A stretch of 64,000 bases of DNA from Myxacorys chilensis ATA2-1-KO14 (GCA_019359275.1 JAHHHP010000010.1:33887-97886), one strand, 5' to 3'. Counted from the stretch's first letter, positions 53,152-62,287 are shown. Notes: generated from the letters alone by a model not told the origin. Translations and numbers: made by a program.

Positions 53152-54693
53152 TTAAGCTGTGGGCATTGGTAGAGCAATAATGTTGAGATTGCCTTGCAGT
53201 TTCTCAACAGAACTAACCGGAATCACTTGCTTCACAAACGGCTGATAGCGGAATAATTCGTAGCCTTTTGAAGTCAAGTATTCCGCGACCGGAATATTGC
53301 TACCTTTACTGCCTGCAATGTTTTCGTAGAGAATGACAGGTTTAAATTCTTGCAAAATGCGATCGCTGCCGATCAAAACCTGCATCTCATGACCCTCTGC
53401 ATCAATTTTGAGATAGTCCACACGAGAAAGCTGTTCGGAGTCGATCAAGCTATCTAACGGAAAACAAGCAACCTCTTCAAATTCACCGATCGGCGCACCG
53501 TCTGTGACCACTTCATTCAGTTCGCTGGCAGCTCCAATCGCGAGTTTAACAGTACTGCTGCGATCGCTAGCAGCTCCTGCACAGACCGTCACTTGAGACA
53601 GTTGATTGACGCGCACTGTTTCATGCAAACAACGGACACAGCCAGAAAACGGCTCGATCGCAATCACTCGCCCTTCATCCCCTACTTGGTTTGCCGCGCT
53701 GAACGTGTAAACGCCAACATTTGCGCCCACATCAATCACGGTCATTCCGGGTTGAATTGAATCTCGCCAGAACTCCATTTCTTGCTCAAACCAATCCCCC
53801 GCACCCAACAACACACTTGTCACAATGCTACGGAAACTCGGCTCTACAGCAAGCAGATGGTTTTCAAATGGAACATAGGTGATGGGACTCTCGATCGCGC
53901 CTTCCGTCCATCGCCAAGCAATCTGATCGGAATGTAATGCTTGGGCAGATTTCAGCCAAAAATCCGCCGCTTCCAGGTCGCCTAAATCTCGATATGCCAG
54001 AAACAGCGATTGCAAAATCAGAGGGTTTGTTGGAGCAAGTTGTTTTGCTTGATGAAGTGCAATCAGCCCTTCCCATTGCTGAGCGATGAGCTGTGAAATG
54101 CCAAGCTTGAGTAGCACTGAAGCAGAATGCGGCACGACTTGAGCGGCTAGATGCAGCATTCTCTGCCCTGTCGAATTGTAGAAAATGCGTTGCGATCGCT
54201 CAATCACTTCTGCTAACAGCATCAACGCTTGAGCGTATCCATTTTCTGATGCAATCATCGCCTCAAAATGATCTGATCTGTCAGGGAGATAGACGAGTCC
54301 TGGCATCAAGGGTTGAGGTGACATTTCTTGGGTCTGAAGCGTTTTCATCAATGATTCAAACGCCATTTGCAAAGCGGTCTCCGTTTCTCCGACCAGCGCA
54401 TGAATCAAGGCCAAGTGTGCAGCACAAAGAGGATGGTCAGCAGGAGCCGTTTGAAGTGTGTCGAGTGCCGTTTCTAAATACAGCGATCGCATGGTCTTGT
54501 CTTCGCAGCGGTGAGCTTCCAGCAACGCTGCAACGGCAATGTTGTTGTAATCTAACGACGATCGCGGGGCTTCCCAAGCCGTAGTTTCAAAACGCATCAG
54601 TAGCTGAGGCTGTACTGATGCGTTTAAAGACAATCTGTTTTGATCTAAATACTGCAAATAGGATGCAGCAGGAGAGAGAGCAGTGTGCATCAT
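53152..54693 (-). CDS. TPR-FkbM methyltransferase fusion
   Basis: About 513 residues from ATG 54693 (another ATG at 54690; a 34-residue upstream extension is unsupported). Residues 20-270 are helical TPR-like repeats (QLLMRFETTAWEA, LLKLGISQLIAQQWEGLIALHQA). The C-terminal 230 residues are FkbM: MTVIDVGANVGVYTFSAA (SAM motif I), VIAIEPF, VDYLKIDAEGHEMQVL. It probably methylates a sugar on a surface glycan or glycoprotein. It lies 30 bases upstream of the broken FkbM gene on the same strand, in the pilin-OGT neighbourhood. Confidence 0.87.
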   Translation of the reverse strand: MMHTALSPAASYLQYLDQNRLSLNASVQPQLLMRFETTAWEAPRSSLDYNNIAVAALLEAHRCEDKTMRSLYLETALDTLQTAPADHPLCAAHLALIHALVGETETALQMAFESLMKTLQTQEMSPQPLMPGLVYLPDRSDHFEAMIASENGYAQALMLLAEVIERSQRIFYNSTGQRMLHLAAQVVPHSASVLLKLGISQLIAQQWEGLIALHQAKQLAPTNPLILQSLFLAYRDLGDLEAADFWLKSAQALHSDQIAWRWTEGAIESPITYVPFENHLLAVEPSFRSIVTSVLLGAGDWFEQEMEFWRDSIQPGMTVIDVGANVGVYTFSAANQVGDEGRVIAIEPFSGCVRCLHETVRVNQLSQVTVCAGAASDRSSTVKLAIGAASELNEVVTDGAPIGEFEEVACFPLDSLIDSEQLSRVDYLKIDAEGHEMQVLIGSDRILQEFKPVILYENIAGSKGSNIPVAEYLTSKGYELFRYQPFVKQVIPVSSVEKLQGNLNIIALPMPTA

Positions 54694-54841
54694 CGGGCAA
54701 AGTACTAAGTAAGAAGAGTCGCAATTCCTGTTTCTTATAACACTCTTTCTTACGCTTTCACGGAAATTTCTGACTGGACTCAGAAGGCAAAACATTCTTA
54801 CATGCGTCTAAAGAGAGCCGAGCGATTGCCAATCTTCTTCT

Positions 54842-55594
54842 ATGCTGACAGGTGGAGTGATTAACCCTAACAGCATGGATAGACACGTTGAAGTTTTGCC
54901 CGATCTCGCGGCTCTCGTTGATCGATCGCTAGAGTTGGTTCTAGAAAAGTTAAACGATGCGATCGCACATCGCAGTATGGCGACGATCGCCCTCTCTGGC
55001 GGCAGCACGCCAAAGCCGCTATACGAAAAACTAGCCGAGCAAGATTTACCTTGGGATCAGATCCATGTCTTCTGGGGCGACGAACGCTACGTGCCCCCAA
55101 CGCACGAGGATAGTAATTATCGGATGGCACGGCTCGCTTGGTTAGATAAAGTTCCGATTCCAGCCAAGAATATTCATCCGATGCTGACAAATGAAGCCGA
55201 TCCCGCGATCGCGGCTCAAAGCCATGAGGCAGACATCCAAATCTTCTTTCAAATAAAACCTGGAGAATTTCCTGCCTTTGATGTGATTTTGTTGGGGATT
55301 GGCGATGATGCTCACACCGCCTCACTATTTCCAGGAACAGACGCCCTCAAGGTCAACGATCGATTAATCACTGTCGGCCACAAAGACGGACAGCCTCGAA
55401 TTACGTTCACCGCTCCCTTCATCAACCATGCTCGCACCGTCTTGTTTATGGTAGCAGGCGAGAATAAGCAACATGCCCTTTCCCAAATTTTTGCACCCGA
55501 CGCCGATGCTATGAATTGCCCGTCGCGTCTCATTCAACCCCAGGGTGAACTCTGGTGGTTGCTCGATCAATCTGCCGGAAAAAACTTTTCATAA
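54842..55594 (+). CDS. pgl: 6-phosphogluconolactonase
   Basis: A 250-residue enzyme hydrolysing 6-phosphogluconolactone in the oxidative pentose phosphate pathway, the main night-time NADPH source in cyanobacteria. Signatures are ATIALSGGSTPKPLYEKLA, HVFWGDERYVPPTHEDSNYRMA and DVILLGIGDDAHTASLFPGT, with the proposed catalytic His in the last. Start ATG 54842 or ATG 54875 (MDRHVEVLPD). The gene stands alone, divergent from the TPR-FkbM gene. Confidence 0.95.
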   Translation: MLTGGVINPNSMDRHVEVLPDLAALVDRSLELVLEKLNDAIAHRSMATIALSGGSTPKPLYEKLAEQDLPWDQIHVFWGDERYVPPTHEDSNYRMARLAWLDKVPIPAKNIHPMLTNEADPAIAAQSHEADIQIFFQIKPGEFPAFDVILLGIGDDAHTASLFPGTDALKVNDRLITVGHKDGQPRITFTAPFINHARTVLFMVAGENKQHALSQIFAPDADAMNCPSRLIQPQGELWWLLDQSAGKNFS

Positions 55595-55747
55595 TTTAAT
55601 TGAAGACAAATATTGAGTTGTACTTGTGGTGAACTTCATTTCCCTCCTATGCGGATTTCCATCCATAGCGAGTGAAGTACCCACTAGTGCCCTCGTTCCC
55701 GACGTTTGAGCTTCCACTTTTTTGACTTATAGACTACATCACATTCC

Positions 55748-56470
55748 ATGCTTGTTTGTCCTAATTGCAATCACCCAAACCCTTCTGGAGCAGTTCAGTG
55801 TGAGGCGTGCTATACGCCCCTTCCCGCCACAATGAAATGTCCAAACTGTGGAGCATCTGTGCAAACCGATGCTAGTTTTTGTGGACAGTGCGGCGTCAAC
55901 TTAAAAACCGTAGCAGGAACTTCCGCGATGCCTACCCCTTCTGAAATGCCTGATCCACGATCAATTCCGCCTGAGCCCGTCATGCTTGATCCGTTGGTAA
56001 CGCCTGATTCGCTCGTGTTTCCTCACTCTTCTAGTGCCGAAAACCTTGATGAAACCGCGCCCACTGCTCCAGCCCAGCAGGCTCCTCCAGACATGGCTTC
56101 TCCAGTCAACTCAGTTCCCGCAACGGCGACTCAGCTACAGCAATTTTCCGCTCGACTGCTGCATCTGCAAACCACGAATGTGATTGAACTCCCGCCCGGA
56201 CTTCCTGTAATTCACATTGGCAAACCCAACGATCGCATTCCGCCAGATATTGATGTCTCAGGCTATCCTGATTCTGAAATTGTGTCTCGTATCCACGCTG
56301 ATATTCGTGCGGAAGGAGATGCCTACTACATTGAGGACGTTGGCAGCTCGAATGGCACGTATATCAACAATGTCCCGTTGGCAATGGGCAATCGTCATCG
56401 GTTACGATCGGGTGATCGCATCTCGCTTGGCAAAGGCGATAAAGTGACCTTTTTGTTTCAAATGGCGTGA
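55748..56470 (+). CDS. Zinc-ribbon and FHA domain protein
   Basis: A 240-residue protein. The N terminus has two zinc ribbons, CPNC with CEAC (4-21) and CPNC with CGQC (30-48). A Pro/Ser/Ala-rich linker (about 55-125) follows, then an FHA domain (about 145-240) with IHIGKPNDR, EIVSRIHADIR and GSSNGTYINN, the phosphothreonine-binding loops. FHA proteins bind phosphorylated partners of Ser/Thr kinases. A second FHA gene lies 94 bases downstream. No kinase gene is nearby. Confidence 0.92.
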   Translation: MLVCPNCNHPNPSGAVQCEACYTPLPATMKCPNCGASVQTDASFCGQCGVNLKTVAGTSAMPTPSEMPDPRSIPPEPVMLDPLVTPDSLVFPHSSSAENLDETAPTAPAQQAPPDMASPVNSVPATATQLQQFSARLLHLQTTNVIELPPGLPVIHIGKPNDRIPPDIDVSGYPDSEIVSRIHADIRAEGDAYYIEDVGSSNGTYINNVPLAMGNRHRLRSGDRISLGKGDKVTFLFQMA

Positions 56471-56564
56471 AGCTTTGAGAAGAGGGGAGACCGGAACGGG
56501 ATTAAGCGGCAAATTTTGGGTATAAGAGAAACGGAATCCCCATCAGAGCTTCTGCTGTGCCAGT

Positions 56565-57086
56565 GTGATTACACTAACCCTGCTGCATCCCGATCAATTA
56601 ACCCCGGTTCAACATTGGACGTTTGAGACGGAGCCGATCCTGCGGATTGGACGCTCGACGGACAATCATGTTGTGCTCTACAGTGCCGTTGTGTCTCGCT
56701 ATCATGTTGAGGTGCAGCAGATCGATTCTGTTTGGCAAGTCATGAGCTTGGGCGCAAATGGAACCTATCTAGACGGCAAGCGGATTGTTCAAGTGCCTGT
56801 TCAAGATGGCATGATTATTCGCTTAGCTCGCTCCGGGCCCAATATTCAGATTCAGTTAGACCCATCCATCTCAACTAGCGTTAAGCCTTCTCCTGCGCTT
56901 TCACAAAACCTACCTAAGATAGGCACTGCTTTGGAGCCGAGCCGAGTCAGCCGAGTCCCGTTAGCTAGTATTCCTGCTCCGATGCCCAATTCTAAAACGG
57001 CATTTGAGAGTTCTCCCTGCCCTCACGTGCGAAGAACGCTAGATCTGCGGTCTTGCTTAGATTGTGGGGCCTTTTTGCGAGAGTAG
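56565..57086 (+). CDS. FHA domain protein with C-terminal Cys motif
   Basis: A 173-residue protein from a GTG at 56565 (GTGATTACACTAACC), since no ATG fits. The FHA domain (about 20-100) has LRIGRSTDNHVVL, AVVSRYHVEV and GANGTYLDGK. A linker then leads to a Cys/His-rich end, CPHVRRTLDLRSCLDCGAF, probably a small zinc site. It forms a tandem with the preceding zinc-ribbon FHA gene, suggesting a shared signalling role. Confidence 0.85.
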   Translation: MITLTLLHPDQLTPVQHWTFETEPILRIGRSTDNHVVLYSAVVSRYHVEVQQIDSVWQVMSLGANGTYLDGKRIVQVPVQDGMIIRLARSGPNIQIQLDPSISTSVKPSPALSQNLPKIGTALEPSRVSRVPLASIPAPMPNSKTAFESSPCPHVRRTLDLRSCLDCGAFLRE

Positions 57087-57190
57087 GAGGGAAATGAAAG
57101 ATTGCTGGGTGCTATTTCCTTGAGTCGCTTTCTTCTCTAGAATGCTAATCCGGGTCAGTACCTCTAGTTTCCCCCTGGCCTCCCTTCTGA

Positions 57191-57976
57191 ATGAAAATTG
57201 CAACCTGGAACGTCAACTCCATCCGCATGCGCCTTGCCCATGTCACGGACTGGTTAACGTCGAGTTCTGTTGATGTGCTGTGTTTACAGGAAACGAAAGT
57301 CCCGGATGATCTGTTTCCGCAGGCCGCCTTTACTGAGGTGGGATATCACAGCTATTTTTATGGACAGAAGAGTTATAACGGCGTGGCGCTACTGAGTCGA
57401 TCGCCGCTGGAGAAGGTTCAAATGGGGTTTGGGGCAATATTGCCTGAGAGTTTGGTCGGCGATTTAGACGAGCAAAAGCGGGTCATTACTGGCGTTATAG
57501 ATGGAATTCAGGTTGTCAATTTGTATGTTCCTAATGGTTCGGCGTTAGACAGCGATAAATATGTTTATAAATTGCACTGGCTTAAAGTGCTGCGAGAGTA
57601 TTTGCAAACGCTGTTGGAAACATCGCCTAGTCTTCTCGTGTGCGGCGACTTCAACATTGCTCTAGAAGATATTGATATTCACAACCCGAAAGGTCGCGAA
57701 AAGCAAGTGATGGCAACCGATGCTGAACGAGATGCCTTGAGAAATGTGCTGGAGCTTGGGTTGTCAGACGTATTTCGCAAATTTACGGCTGAAGGCGGAC
57801 TCTATAGCTGGTGGGATTATCGCTCGGCGGCGTTTCGACGCGATGCAGGCTGGCGCATTGATCATCACTACCTGACGCCTGATTTGTATGACCGTGCGAT
57901 CGCATGCCACATCGATAAAGAACCCCGCAAACTCGAGCAACCCAGCGATCACACACCTGTAATCGTGGAATTTTAA
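57191..57976 (+). CDS. xth: Exodeoxyribonuclease III
   Basis: A 261-residue DNA-repair nuclease of the ExoIII/AP-endonuclease family. Metal and catalytic residues are in KIATWNVNSIR (Asn), LCLQETKV (Glu), VCGDFNIALEDIDIHNP (Asp/Asn), WRIDHHYLTPDL (Asp) and the terminal SDHTPVIVEF (Asp-His). It cuts at abasic sites in base excision repair. Everything seems intact. A decayed copy of its last 20 codons lies 1.3 kb downstream beyond the WG-repeat gene. Confidence 0.96.
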   Translation: MKIATWNVNSIRMRLAHVTDWLTSSSVDVLCLQETKVPDDLFPQAAFTEVGYHSYFYGQKSYNGVALLSRSPLEKVQMGFGAILPESLVGDLDEQKRVITGVIDGIQVVNLYVPNGSALDSDKYVYKLHWLKVLREYLQTLLETSPSLLVCGDFNIALEDIDIHNPKGREKQVMATDAERDALRNVLELGLSDVFRKFTAEGGLYSWWDYRSAAFRRDAGWRIDHHYLTPDLYDRAIACHIDKEPRKLEQPSDHTPVIVEF

Positions 57977-57994
57977 TTGACTCTACTTGATTTT

Positions 57995-59185
57995 CTAGTC
58001 ATATATTTCTTCCCAAACAACGTGCCCTTCCTGATTGATGTAGGCATACTTACCTCCATCGTAAGGAAATTCAGAAGGTGCTTGTTGGGAAAGAAAAAAT
58101 TCCATAAGCGCTTCTGGAGAAGAGTTAGGAGGAGGATTGGAAATCGGCTGCTGAATATCTTTCTCAAACATGATTTCGACAGATGCCAAACCATTGATGA
58201 ATTGTCCAGCATAACCGTTAAATTGCGGCGGAATGACATATTTTCCCATGCGATCGATATAGCCTATTTTTCCGTTACCCCTAAACTGCGAATTCGGTAC
58301 AGCAACAGCAGCTAGTCCTTCCGAGAAACTTGATGGTGAAGGAAACGTATCTTGAAACTGCGGTGGAATTATAAATAACCCTGTTGTGTCAATGTAACCC
58401 CATTGACCACTCACATCCTGCTCATTTTGATTGACTTTGACGGCTGCAAGTCCTTCTGAGAATGGTTGAGCTTCAGCAAACTGAGGCGGAATAACAAACT
58501 TACCTATGCGATCAATGTATCCATACTTATTGGCGACAGTATCTCGAACTGGAGCTAGCCCATTAGAGAAGCGACCAGCAGAGGAAAACTGCGGTTCAAT
58601 GACAAACTTCCCAGTACCGTCGATGAACCCCCAGTGGCTATCAATTTGGATTGCAGCAAGTCCTTCCGACGCATTAAGTGCGTCATACGCTTGAGAATGT
58701 TCAAATACAATCTCACCTTTTCTATTGATAAAGGCGAAGCTGGTGAAATTTCCGTTAAACATTTCCACAACTGCTAGACCGTCTGAGAAGGGATGTGCTC
58801 CGTTAAATTTTGGAGGAATGACTATTTCACCTGATTTATCAATATAACCGTATAAGTAATCGTCATCGTTATCGATTGCTCCTGGAGGTGATGCTACTGC
58901 TAAACCTTCTGAGAAGTTTTCCTCACCTTCTAAGTTTCCTGTGTCAATGAACTTGGGCGGAATTACAAATTTTCCGGTTCTATCGATGTAGCCTAGATAT
59001 GGCTCTTCATCTGGAGTGGATTCAGAAGGAATAAAGCGTACCGCAGCTAATCCTTCTGAGAATGGGCGTGGACAACATACATGTTGAGGCAGTTCCAAAA
59101 TCAATTGTCCAGTGTTGTTGATGTAACCTTTGTTTAACGGGTATAGCTCAGATTCTTGCTGCGATTCTGAAGAGGGATTGACCAT
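57995..59185 (-). CDS. WG-repeat protein
   Basis: A 396-residue protein built from about nine WG-type repeats of 35-45 residues, each with (W/Y)GYID-x-x-G-x-(F/I)VIPPQF and ending FSEGLAAV. WG repeats form beta-rich scaffolds; the function is unknown. The gene lies on the minus strand between xth (stop 18 bases away) and a remnant of xth, suggesting insertion into the xth 3' end. It looks AT-richer than its neighbours by eye, and I see no full HIP1 octamer in it. Confidence 0.9.
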   Translation of the reverse strand: MVNPSSESQQESELYPLNKGYINNTGQLILELPQHVCCPRPFSEGLAAVRFIPSESTPDEEPYLGYIDRTGKFVIPPKFIDTGNLEGEENFSEGLAVASPPGAIDNDDDYLYGYIDKSGEIVIPPKFNGAHPFSDGLAVVEMFNGNFTSFAFINRKGEIVFEHSQAYDALNASEGLAAIQIDSHWGFIDGTGKFVIEPQFSSAGRFSNGLAPVRDTVANKYGYIDRIGKFVIPPQFAEAQPFSEGLAAVKVNQNEQDVSGQWGYIDTTGLFIIPPQFQDTFPSPSSFSEGLAAVAVPNSQFRGNGKIGYIDRMGKYVIPPQFNGYAGQFINGLASVEIMFEKDIQQPISNPPPNSSPEALMEFFLSQQAPSEFPYDGGKYAYINQEGHVVWEEIYD

Positions 59186-59303
59186 ATCGTTTACTCTACA
59201 GGAAGTCTATGCGGTGGTACTTTTGAGATAGGCGCGATCGCAAGTAATCTCAATCTACGATGTTTTCGAGCATGTCCTGGCGGTTTACCAAGTTAATACA
59301 GGG

Positions 59304-59377
59304 CGCGATGGACTTGCATAAGGAACCCCGAAAATTCAAACACCCAACGATCACACACCTGTAATCGTAGAATTCTA
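59304..59377 (+). pseudogene. Decayed second copy of the xth 3' end
   Basis: From about 59318 to 59377 the sequence matches 57917-57976, the end of xth, at most positions. It would end DHTPVIVEF and a stop, using different codons (GTA for GTG, TTC for TTT, TAG for TAA). One base is missing near 59336-59346, which breaks the frame. The match fades upstream, where HKEPRK is still readable. It is too short to be functional. Confidence 0.75.
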
Positions 59378-59435
59378 GAGAAATAGTTGGCTTAAATTGT
59401 TAGCGTTAGTTAACGATCAATTACAGCGAATTATT

Positions 59436-60305
59436 ATGTTTCTCGTGACTGGAGCGACCGGACAATTAGGACGTAGCATCGTACGGCAACTGAGATTACA
59501 AGAGTCTCCTGTGCGTGCGTTGGTTCGATTAATGTCGGACTATTCTGAACTTGAAAACCGAGGGGCTGAAATTTTTATTGGAGAGCTAACGCGCTCGCGT
59601 GACATTGAAAGAGCCGTTCAAGGGGTTCAATATGTTATTAGTGCTCATGGGGGCGCAAGTGAGGATCTCAACTATCGCGCCAACATTGACTTAATCGATG
59701 CGGCAAAAGAACACGGCGTGCAGCATTTTGTGTTCATTTCCGTGTTAGGCGTCGATCGCGGTTATGAGGATGCGCTAACGTTTAAAGCGAAGTGGGAAGT
59801 TGAAAAGTATTTACAAGCGAGCGGACTCAACTACACGATTCTTCGCCCATCAGGATTTGCCTCAAACCTAATTTCGTTAGCCGAGCAATTTCAGCGTACC
59901 GGAATTTATTTGCTGATTGGCGATCCGCAGAGTCGTTCTTCCATTGTCAGCACCGATGATTTAGCCCGCATTGCGATCGCGTCTCCTACCACCGAAGCGG
60001 CTCGCAATCAAATTTTTGCAATTGGTGGCCCAGAGATCTTGCAGCGCCGAGCCGTTCCTCAGATTTTTGGGCGCATTTTTAATCGTGAACCCATTATCAT
60101 CAACCCGCCTTTAGTTGTGTTCGATGGACTCCGAACCGCCATTGGAATGCTCAATTCAAACGGCAAAGAATCGCTGGGGACGCTACGGACATTGTTAGCT
60201 AACGAATTCTACATAACGCCCCAAGAAGTAGCGCGAATCGAATCTGTATATGGTTTCAAGATGGAACCGTTGGAACAGTTCCTACGCCGTTACGTCAGTC
60301 CGTGA
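59436..60305 (+). CDS. NmrA-like NAD(P)-binding protein (SDR family)
   Basis: About 289 residues from ATG 59436; an in-frame TTG at 59397 is the alternative. Rossmann motif FLVTGATGQLGRSIV at the N terminus, then GELTRSRDIERAVQGV and YTILRPSGF, typical of atypical SDRs such as NmrA and the YcfX/Ycf39 group. Cyanobacterial members bind NADPH and take part in photosystem assembly or redox sensing; which applies here is not clear. The tail with GKESLGTLRTLLA and YGFKMEPLEQF is uncommon. Confidence 0.82.
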   Translation: MFLVTGATGQLGRSIVRQLRLQESPVRALVRLMSDYSELENRGAEIFIGELTRSRDIERAVQGVQYVISAHGGASEDLNYRANIDLIDAAKEHGVQHFVFISVLGVDRGYEDALTFKAKWEVEKYLQASGLNYTILRPSGFASNLISLAEQFQRTGIYLLIGDPQSRSSIVSTDDLARIAIASPTTEAARNQIFAIGGPEILQRRAVPQIFGRIFNREPIIINPPLVVFDGLRTAIGMLNSNGKESLGTLRTLLANEFYITPQEVARIESVYGFKMEPLEQFLRRYVSP

Positions 60306-60309
60306 CCAG

Positions 60310-60337
60310 GTAGAGACGCGACATGTCGCGTCTCTAC
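60310..60337. terminator. 28-base palindromic repeat between convergent genes
   Basis: A perfect palindrome with arms GTAGAGACGCGACA and TGTCGCGTCTCTAC. It resembles a palindrome family widespread in cyanobacterial genomes (TAGAGACGCG...). It lies between convergent genes and can act as a bidirectional terminator. Confidence 0.75.
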
Positions 60338-60358
60338 GAACCATACAAAATCAATCGA

Positions 60359-61129
60359 TTAAACCCAAATCAATCCCAACGAAATCGCCACGATCGCACC
60401 AATTAGAGTATTCACAATATTGACGACATCGTGTGTCAAAAACGGGATTTTGTCTTCAATCGTGGCTCCAATCAAGCTTTCTACCGTCGTTGCCACAAAC
60501 GCCGCGATCGCACAATACAAAATTCCGATTGGGGAAATCAATCCTACTGCCCAACCCACGACTGCGATCGCAATTGATCCGACGACTCCAGCTACTGTTC
60601 CTTCTAAACTGATCGCGCCTTCTGTTCCCCGTGGCACCGCCTTTAAAGTCGTGATTAAAAATGTGCGTTGTCCATAGGCTTTACCAATTTCTGTCCCGCA
60701 CGTATCCGAGAGTTTCGTGCAAAAACTCGCCACAAATCCGAGCAGCAATAGCGGAATCCAATTGACGTGCTGCTGTTGCACGGTCAGATACAAAACGCCG
60801 ATCGCACAGATGGCTCCAACCAAGGCTGAACCCCAGACGTTACCCGGCCCACGTGCGCCCGATCGCGCCTCTGCAATGCCGAGTTCTTCTTTCTGCGCTT
60901 TGCCAATGAAGGTCACGCTCGACCCTGCTAGAAAATAAAACATCACCAGCAGGTAGCCTTGCCAACCGAGGCAGACCCAGATCAAAACACCTAAAACCCA
61001 GGCATGGGCTAATCCAGCAGGCGTGAGAAGTTTTTTAGGCGCAACAGCCGCAACTCCTAGCAGAGAAGAATTGAGTACGATTGCAACTAGCCAGTCGATC
61101 TCAGTCGGAATTTGCATAAGCTCTGACAT
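60359..61129 (-). CDS. DUF92 family membrane protein (VTE6-like phytyl-phosphate kinase)
   Basis: A 256-residue membrane protein of the DUF92/TIGR00297 family with about six transmembrane helices. Signatures include FYFLAGSSVTFIGKAQKEELGIAE, RGPGNVWGSALVGA, TKLSDTCGTEIGKAYGQRTFLIT and a Gly-rich GAISLEGTVAGVVGS. In plants, VTE6 of this family phosphorylates phytyl-phosphate during recycling of chlorophyll phytol to tocopherol. The same role is likely in cyanobacteria. The assignment of the family is firm, the reaction inferred. Confidence 0.85.
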   Translation of the reverse strand: MSELMQIPTEIDWLVAIVLNSSLLGVAAVAPKKLLTPAGLAHAWVLGVLIWVCLGWQGYLLVMFYFLAGSSVTFIGKAQKEELGIAEARSGARGPGNVWGSALVGAICAIGVLYLTVQQQHVNWIPLLLLGFVASFCTKLSDTCGTEIGKAYGQRTFLITTLKAVPRGTEGAISLEGTVAGVVGSIAIAVVGWAVGLISPIGILYCAIAAFVATTVESLIGATIEDKIPFLTHDVVNIVNTLIGAIVAISLGLIWV

Positions 61130-61196
61130 TGCTTTATCGGAAATTCGCCATAATTATTTTGACACTCTCTACCTTGCCGTTCATCTTTATTTTTCT

Positions 61197-61652
61197 ATGT
61201 CGCCAACACTGTTTCATCTTTCCTTTCCGGTAAGCAATATTTCCCAGACGAAGAAATATTATGTCGATGGATTGGGCTGTGGCTTAGGGCGAGAAAACGA
61301 GCATTCTGTCATTCTGAATTTGTACGGTCATCAGTTAGTTGCTCATGTTACAGACGAGGTTTTGACGACTCAACGCGGGATTTATCCTCGTCACTTTGGT
61401 TTGGTCTTCACCGATGAGTCGGATTGGCAGCAGCTCCTAGAACGGGCACAGCAAAAGCAATTATCGTTCTATCAAAAGTCGAAGCAGCGGTTTGTTGGCA
61501 CGCCCCTCGAACACCGGACATTTTTCTTGGTCGATCCGTTTTCTAATCTCATGGAGTACAAGTATTACGCTCACCGTTCGGCAATTTTTGGCGATCGCGA
61601 GTTTGCCCAAATTGGCGATCCTTCGGAGCTTGGCAGAGCCAATCGCTCTTAG
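61197..61652 (+). CDS. VOC superfamily protein (glyoxalase-like)
   Basis: A 151-residue protein from ATG 61197. It resembles the glyoxalase/bleomycin-resistance/dioxygenase (VOC) fold: FHLSFPVSNISQTKKYYVDGLGCGLG at the start with a metal His, a second half with HFGLVFTDESDW and FFLVDPFSNLMEYKYYA with the metal Glu. Family members bind a metal and act on diverse substrates. No substrate can be named. It is divergent from the DUF92 gene, 67 bases apart. Confidence 0.85.
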   Translation: MSPTLFHLSFPVSNISQTKKYYVDGLGCGLGRENEHSVILNLYGHQLVAHVTDEVLTTQRGIYPRHFGLVFTDESDWQQLLERAQQKQLSFYQKSKQRFVGTPLEHRTFFLVDPFSNLMEYKYYAHRSAIFGDREFAQIGDPSELGRANRS

Positions 61653-61666
61653 AAATTACTTAGAAA

Positions 61667-62287
61667 TTACCTTGTTGGCTCTTGAAGCGCAGATAGAATA
61701 GGTGCGTTTAGGCTCTGATAGATTGCATCAAAAGCTCTAGAATCAGTCACCATCCAAGCGTGAAGCGGCACTTGAACCTGAATATTTTGCCCAACGGGTA
61801 GCTGAGAACTCCGGGCAGGCAGAATGATGGTGTCTAACGGCGTCCAAATCGATGTGAAATTGATGGCCTCCAGCATGGCTGCGTCTTGATCGAGATCCTT
61901 GAGAAAGGCGCTTTGAGGACGCATCTGTAGACATCCTGGACGTGCAGAAAGGTAGGCAGCTAGCGTTCCATTATGAGGGGACGAAATGGTGACAAAGCGT
62001 TGCACCCGCTTGATGCCTCCCAAGCGCTGTACATAATACCGGCTCACTAGTCCGCCCATGCTGAAGCCAATCAGATCAAAAGGTTGGTTTGGCAAGACTC
62101 TATCGACGAAATCAGCAAGCTGATGAGCTAGAAAATCGAGGGTGCGATCGCCATTGGCAGGAATCAGATCCAGACTATAAACTGTCCAGCCTAATTTCTT
62201 CAATCGCGTGGTCATTAGGTTAAAGATGGCAGCCGTGTCGGTAATACCATGAACCAATACGACAGGATTTCGAGATTGAGTATTCAT
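61667..62287 (-). CDS. Lipase-like alpha/beta hydrolase
   Basis: A 206-residue protein. The opening PVVLVHGITDTAA has the oxyanion HG motif; the nucleophile Ser is in LIGFSMGGLVSRYYVQ. A later SSPHNGTLAAYLS resembles bacterial triacylglycerol lipases of the LipA type. The catalytic His is probably in PLHAWMVTDSR. It probably hydrolyses lipid or ester substrates. It ends 14 bases from the convergent VOC gene. Confidence 0.87.
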   Translation of the reverse strand: MNTQSRNPVVLVHGITDTAAIFNLMTTRLKKLGWTVYSLDLIPANGDRTLDFLAHQLADFVDRVLPNQPFDLIGFSMGGLVSRYYVQRLGGIKRVQRFVTISSPHNGTLAAYLSARPGCLQMRPQSAFLKDLDQDAAMLEAINFTSIWTPLDTIILPARSSQLPVGQNIQVQVPLHAWMVTDSRAFDAIYQSLNAPILSALQEPTR

